DNA of 15,917 nucleotides, from NCBI GenBank assembly GCA_031278315.1, contig JAITKS010000424.1, positions 1 to 15,917 of the forward strand, read 5' to 3'. Positions 13,586 to 15,917 of this stretch are shown piece after piece (positions within the stretch are counted from its first letter, which is position 1; each line of letters starts with the position of its first letter). The notes beneath the pieces were generated by a model. The model was given only the letters and a program-made list of their open reading frames with translations. It was not told the DNA's origin and ran no database searches. Source of the DNA: Planctomycetaceae bacterium. Lineage in GTDB: Bacteria; Planctomycetota; Planctomycetia; Pirellulales; Thermoguttaceae. The translations under genes were made by a program, and so were the position numbers.

Positions 13586-13617
13586 CATCGAACAGACTTA
13601 AAAGTTTGCTCGATGAA
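13586..13617. other. Strong imperfect hairpin upstream of the histone-like gene
   Basis: TCATCGA (13586-13592) pairs perfectly with TCGATGA (13611-13617). After a single A-C mismatch, CAGACTT (13594-13600) pairs with AAGTTTG (13603-13609) with one G-U. It lies in the 264-bp gap between the TIGR03009-type gene and the histone-like gene, about 93 bp before the latter's ATG. No T-run follows, so it may be a leader structure or operator, or an end structure for the upstream transcript. TTGACA occurs at 13564-13569, but no well-spaced -10 follows it. Confidence 0.45.
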
Positions 13618-13709
13618 TCACAACGCCGTTAAGACAATAACTTATATGCAACACTTTTGAATTTACTATTAAAAACCAATATCAATAAAATTAAGAAAGG
13701 AGAATTAAA

Positions 13710-14288
13710 ATGAGTCAAGTTAAGAAAGCTGATACTAAAAAAAGTCCGGTTAAGAAAGCCGTTACTAAGAAGAGTCCGGTTAAGAAATCTGTTACTAAAA
13801 AAAGTCCGGTTAAGAAATCTGTTACTAAAAAGAGTCCGGTTAAGAAATCTGTTACTAAAAAGAGTCAGGCTAAAAAAGGAAAAACTCAAAAGAAACCTGA
13901 TTTAGCATTGTTGCAATTTTGGCAAAGAATGAGAGGAGTAAAAGAAAAAATTAAAAGGAAATTTAAGAAAAGTTATGCAGAATATAAAAAGAATCCAGTT
14001 AAGGCAAAAGACATTAAATCGAATCAAGAATACCTTGCAACGATTAAAGATTCTTCTTACGAAGCACACTTGATAAAGCATTTTGGTGTCAACGGCATGG
14101 CCGCGGCTATAGCTCGAGGTCAAGCTGACACCATAATACGTATTTTGACTATGAATTTTAAAAAGCCGCCAATAAAATTACAAAGGGAAATCAAGAAAGT
14201 CAAAAGTCTCGATCAACTTCAAGATCTTATGGAATTTATGGTACTTTGTGAATCGCTTGATGACTTTGCAACAGCGTTTGTTGATTAA
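13710..14288 (+). CDS. Histone-H1-like SPVKK-repeat protein with a DUF4351-like C-terminus
   Basis: A 192-residue protein with a strongly basic N-terminal tail: four 10-residue units SPVKKSVTKK or close variants (residues 12-51), flanked by degenerate units. SPKK-type repeats bind the minor groove of AT-rich DNA in histone H1 and in bacterial Hc1-like proteins, so DNA or RNA binding is likely. A basic helical segment follows (RMRGVKEKIKRKFKKSYAEY, 73-92). Residues about 134-190 (RGQADTIIRILTMNF, PPIKLQREIKKVKSLDQLQD, LMEFMVLCESLDDFATAF) resemble DUF4351, a small helical segment usually found at the end of Rpn/PD-(D/E)XK-type transposase-nucleases; here no nuclease domain is present. AAGAAAGGAGAATTAAAATG gives a very strong start. 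It is a single-gene unit followed by element E3. The tail call is good; the DUF4351 likeness is by pattern only. Confidence 0.75.
   Translation: MSQVKKADTKKSPVKKAVTKKSPVKKSVTKKSPVKKSVTKKSPVKKSVTKKSQAKKGKTQKKPDLALLQFWQRMRGVKEKIKRKFKKSYAEYKKNPVKAKDIKSNQEYLATIKDSSYEAHLIKHFGVNGMAAAIARGQADTIIRILTMNFKKPPIKLQREIKKVKSLDQLQDLMEFMVLCESLDDFATAFVD
13743..13862 (+). repeat. Four 30-bp tandem repeats coding SPVKK(S/A)VTKK
   Basis: Four consecutive 30-bp units, each beginning AGTCCGGTTAAGAAA and ending GTTACTAA plus A/G-rich bases, code for the basic tail of the histone-like protein. The last three are nearly identical in DNA and the first differs at the SV/AV codons, so the array expanded recently. A degenerate unit precedes it (13719-13742) and another follows (13863 onward). 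The unit length is a multiple of three, so copy number can vary without a frameshift. Confidence 0.9.
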
Positions 14289-14317
14289 ATACCGGACAAG
14301 TCAATATGCAGTTTCGC

Positions 14318-14567
14318 TGATATACTCATTGTACTTTAAAATCCGGTATTATTTTTTGTAACGAAAAAGGTGACCGTTCACGTATAAAACTAGAATCGCC
14401 CTGAAAGGGCGGTAAGAAATAACGACAACAATTATTAACAACAATTATTGTTCCGTTTCCATTACGTTGGTTATGAGTCTCAATATCCGATCGCCCTTTC
14501 AGGGCTGGTTTTGTTTAAAACAAATACCGAAACAAATACCGAATTTTCAAGTATGAATAGTATATTA
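14318..14567. repeat. Element E3: complete terminally inverted hairpin element, about 250 bp
   Basis: The left end TGATATACTCATTGTACTTT (continuing to 14350) and the reverse complement of the right end (14535-14567) agree at 26 of 33 positions. The left arm (14324-14410) matches element E1, and the right arm (14481-14567) matches the left end of E2 in reverse and the E2/E4 block AATATCCGATCGCCCTTTCA. Hairpins GCCCTGAAAGGGC at 14398-14410 and GCCCTTTCAGGGC at 14493-14505 lie in the two arms. A 12-bp tandem duplication, CAAATACCGAAA, is at 14521-14544. The element fills the whole gap between the histone-like and KaiC-like genes. It has no coding capacity. Confidence 0.75.
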
Positions 14568-14608
14568 CCGGATTTGAAATAATTGCACTTATTAATTTGA
14601 TTTTAATT

Positions 14609-15490
14609 ATGTATGAAAATCGTCAATCGACCGGAATTGCCGGATTAGATGAAAAACTCGGCGGCGGATTAGTAAACGGCACCATGACCGTCTTGATCGG
14701 CTCGTCTGGAATCGGAAAAACACAATTCGGAATACAGTACGCTAACGCCGGTTTAAATCAAGAAGGTTTACGCGGAATAATATTTGATATGGCATCACGA
14801 ATCGATCCGCAAGGACACAAAGAATACGCACAAAGAATTTGTAACTGGATATTAAAAGAAGAATCCTTAGAAAAACGATTCGAACACGAAAAATTTTTTG
14901 ACAATAATAAAACTGTCTGCGATTATTTTCATCCTCTGCAATATCAAGGCAAACGAGTTACAAAACGCGATTTAGATTTTGAACAATGGAATGATTGGAA
15001 TGCAGAATTGTCAAAAAATCTTGAATCGACAATTGCGTTTTTCTTCCGGCATTTTACAAACGGTGTACGAAGATTTGTTGTCGATGGAATAGAACCGGTT
15101 CAACATCAAGGCGAATCGATTCAATTTGAACTTCTGGAATATATTTATCATCAGATTATACGCAAAGACGCAGAATGGGTCGCACGCGATTTGTTTAGAC
15201 AGAATTATTTCATATATCAAGAAATAATTGCAAAGCATCTTTATCGAAAGGAAGATGTAGGTTGTCTTGTATGTTACACGACACCTGAAACTTCGCTGGA
15301 TGCAATGATCGAAAAAACACTTGACGAAGGTGATTTACTCGCTAGTGCAAATACTATAATTTATATGGGAAAAATAAGAGACGGCGTAAAATTCAAACGC
15401 GGAATATATGTCGCAAAACATCGCTCATGTAAATGTCCAGATGAAATTTTACTGTACGATATTGATGATAAAGGAATTTTTCTACTATAA
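14609..15490 (+). CDS. Single-domain KaiC/RAD55-like RecA-superfamily ATPase
   Basis: A 293-residue cytosolic ATPase of the KaiC/RAD55 branch of the RecA superfamily. STGIAGLDEKLGGGLVNGTM (7-26) is the typical entry to the fold, with Walker A GSSGIGKT at 31-38. RRFVVDGIEP gives a Walker B-like Asp at D159, and YVAKHRSCKCPDEILLYDID near the C-terminus matches the KaiC VLKHR-type end. It has one ATPase domain, not the two of cyanobacterial KaiC, and no partner (KaiA/KaiB, histidine kinase) is nearby, so a clock role should not be assumed; such proteins often serve in signalling or DNA-related functions. I prefer the ATG at 14609 to an in-frame TTG at 14597 because the family begins there; neither has a ribosome binding site. 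The gene starts about 40 bp after element E3. The middle region (90-150) is unusual for the family. Confidence 0.82.
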   Translation: MYENRQSTGIAGLDEKLGGGLVNGTMTVLIGSSGIGKTQFGIQYANAGLNQEGLRGIIFDMASRIDPQGHKEYAQRICNWILKEESLEKRFEHEKFFDNNKTVCDYFHPLQYQGKRVTKRDLDFEQWNDWNAELSKNLESTIAFFFRHFTNGVRRFVVDGIEPVQHQGESIQFELLEYIYHQIIRKDAEWVARDLFRQNYFIYQEIIAKHLYRKEDVGCLVCYTTPETSLDAMIEKTLDEGDLLASANTIIYMGKIRDGVKFKRGIYVAKHRSCKCPDEILLYDIDDKGIFLL

Positions 15491-15518
15491 ATGCTCAATA
15501 ATAGTAGTTAATGATTCG

Positions 15519-15630
15519 TAATATATCAGTGGAATAATTTATTGTTGTCGGGATCGCGGTCGTCTCGACCGCATCTTTAGGCGTTTTTTGTACAAAAAAG
15601 ATGCAGGCGGGACGCCTGCGTTCCCAGCTA
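15519..15630. repeat. Hairpin repeat R3 with two different stems on one scaffold
   Basis: From the left: TAATATATCAGTGGAATAAT (the dispersed TATTCCACTGATATATTA motif reversed); hairpin GCGGTCGTCTCGACCGC at 15556-15572; the palindrome TTTTTTGTACAAAAAA; then hairpin GCAGGCGGGACGCCTGC at 15603-15619 followed by GTTCCC. Read on the minus strand, the first half matches repeat R2 base for base over most of its length. Both hairpins share a 7-bp stem, a 3-base loop and the flanks AAAGAT/ATCTTT and GTTCCC, but have different stem sequences. It starts about 28 bp after the KaiC-like gene. Confidence 0.75.
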
Positions 15631-15663
15631 AAATATTTTTTAGTAATTAACTTAAATTTAAAA

Positions 15664-15716
15664 TCTAAAATTACAAAATCTTCTTTCTCTGTGTTCTCTG
15701 TGGTTAATAAAAAAAA
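15664..15716. repeat. CTCTGTG-type dispersed repeat, right copy
   Basis: Second copy of the sequence at 2-64: TCTAAAATTACAAAATCT, two TTCTCTGTG units and GTTAATAAAAAAAAT. It lies about 25 bp beyond the stop of the small minus-strand ORF at 15742-15822 and may mark the point where that ORF was cut short. Confidence 0.75.
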
Positions 15717-15741
15717 TCGGAAATAATTAGAGAAGGTAACT

Positions 15742-15822
15742 CTACTGAATAGTTACAATATCTCCTTGTTTCCATTCATTTTCTTTGATTTTTTCGGTAT
15801 TGATTGGAGATAATGTTGTCAT
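15742..15822 (-). CDS. 26-residue ORF coupled to the upstream gene, possibly a truncated gene
   Basis: Reads MTTLSPINTEKIKENEWKQG and ends DIVTIQ, then TAG. GAGGAGG directly precedes the ATG, and the ATG overlaps the stop of the preceding gene as ATGA, so translation is very plausible. The sequence looks like the N-terminus of a longer protein, not a complete peptide, and it stops about 25 bp before a dispersed repeat, which suggests that the rest was lost by insertion or deletion. I do not recognise a family. Alternatives are a genuine small protein or a leader peptide. Confidence 0.45.
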   Translation of the reverse strand: MTTLSPINTEKIKENEWKQGDIVTIQ

Positions 15823-15917
15823 TCTTCCTCCTCTAAAAAATACGCTTCAAGAGCGAGCATATCGTACTCTGAAAAACGTATTGATTCTTTTTGTGTTTCA
15901 TTTTTTTTGTATTTTGG
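15819..15917 (-). CDS. C-terminal fragment of a gene extending beyond the window
   Basis: The last 32 codons of a minus-strand gene whose start lies outside the window; the visible end reads ESIRFSEYDMLALEAYFLEE plus EE and stops with TGA at 15821-15819. The reading frame is open to the window edge and ends in an ATGA overlap with the following small ORF, which supports a real operon. The acidic, Leu-containing end is not enough to name a family. Confidence 0.55.
   Translation of the reverse strand, partial: PKYKKNETQKESIRFSEYDMLALEAYFLEEEE

Noticed and set aside
13629..13889. Minus-strand frame with repeated FSNRFLNRT units
   Set aside because: It is the antisense of the 30-bp SPVKK repeats and has no start signal.
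14597..14608. TTG start four codons upstream for the KaiC-like ATPase
   Set aside because: No ribosome binding site, and the family N-terminus fits the ATG at 14609.

Overview
The window looks like a chromosomal segment of an AT-rich member of the Planctomycetota. Three protein families point there: a prepilin-type DUF1559 protein (5449-6855), a TIGR03009-type planctomycete secreted protein (11910-13445), and a large membrane-anchored beta-propeller/c-type cytochrome protein (7818-10103). Some genes have clear GGAG-type ribosome binding sites (coaD, the ModA-like gene, the DUF1559 pair, the histone-like gene), while others (tgt, the cytochrome gene, the TIGR03009 gene, the KaiC-like gene) show none. 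No phage, transposase, CRISPR array, rRNA or tRNA is visible.

Layout. 1-2169: tgt (queuosine tRNA modification, minus strand), then about 0.9 kb of non-coding DNA packed with dispersed repeats. 2170-5022: a minus-strand housekeeping group, transcribed from a good sigma70-type promoter at 4994-5022, in the order coaD (coenzyme A synthesis), suhB-like inositol monophosphatase, and an orphan ModA-like lipoprotein. 5449-7416: a two-gene plus-strand unit of a DUF1559 pilin-like protein and a small lipoprotein. 7418-7817: more repeats. 7818-10103: an EF-hand / beta-propeller / di-heme cytochrome fusion, convergent with a cysteine-rich secreted protein of unknown function (10229-11269). 11910-13445: the TIGR03009 protein with very Asn-rich linkers. 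13710-14288: a histone-H1-like SPVKK-repeat protein with a C-terminal segment resembling DUF4351. 14609-15490: a single-domain KaiC/RAD55-like ATPase. 15742-15917: the 3' end of a gene that leaves the window, translationally coupled to a 26-codon ORF that stops next to a repeat.

The genes do not form one obvious pathway. What stands out is the intergenic DNA. At least four modular, terminally inverted, hairpin-bearing elements (E1-E4 below), a second hairpin family with a 7-bp stem and 3-base loop (R1-R3), a TTAGTGG-rich element, a GACAGGATT array and a CTCTGTG array fill nearly all the larger gaps. They are nested in one another. One copy has separated suhB from coaD: a perfect 22-bp direct repeat flanks it, and the original ATGA overlap between the two genes can still be read. 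Short tandem expansions also occur inside the coding sequences, as Asn/Ser/Gln/Lys-rich inserts in otherwise conserved enzymes. I found no complete new defence or metabolic system. The most unusual items are the repeat biology, the SPVKK/DUF4351-like protein and the EF-hand-propeller-cytochrome fusion.
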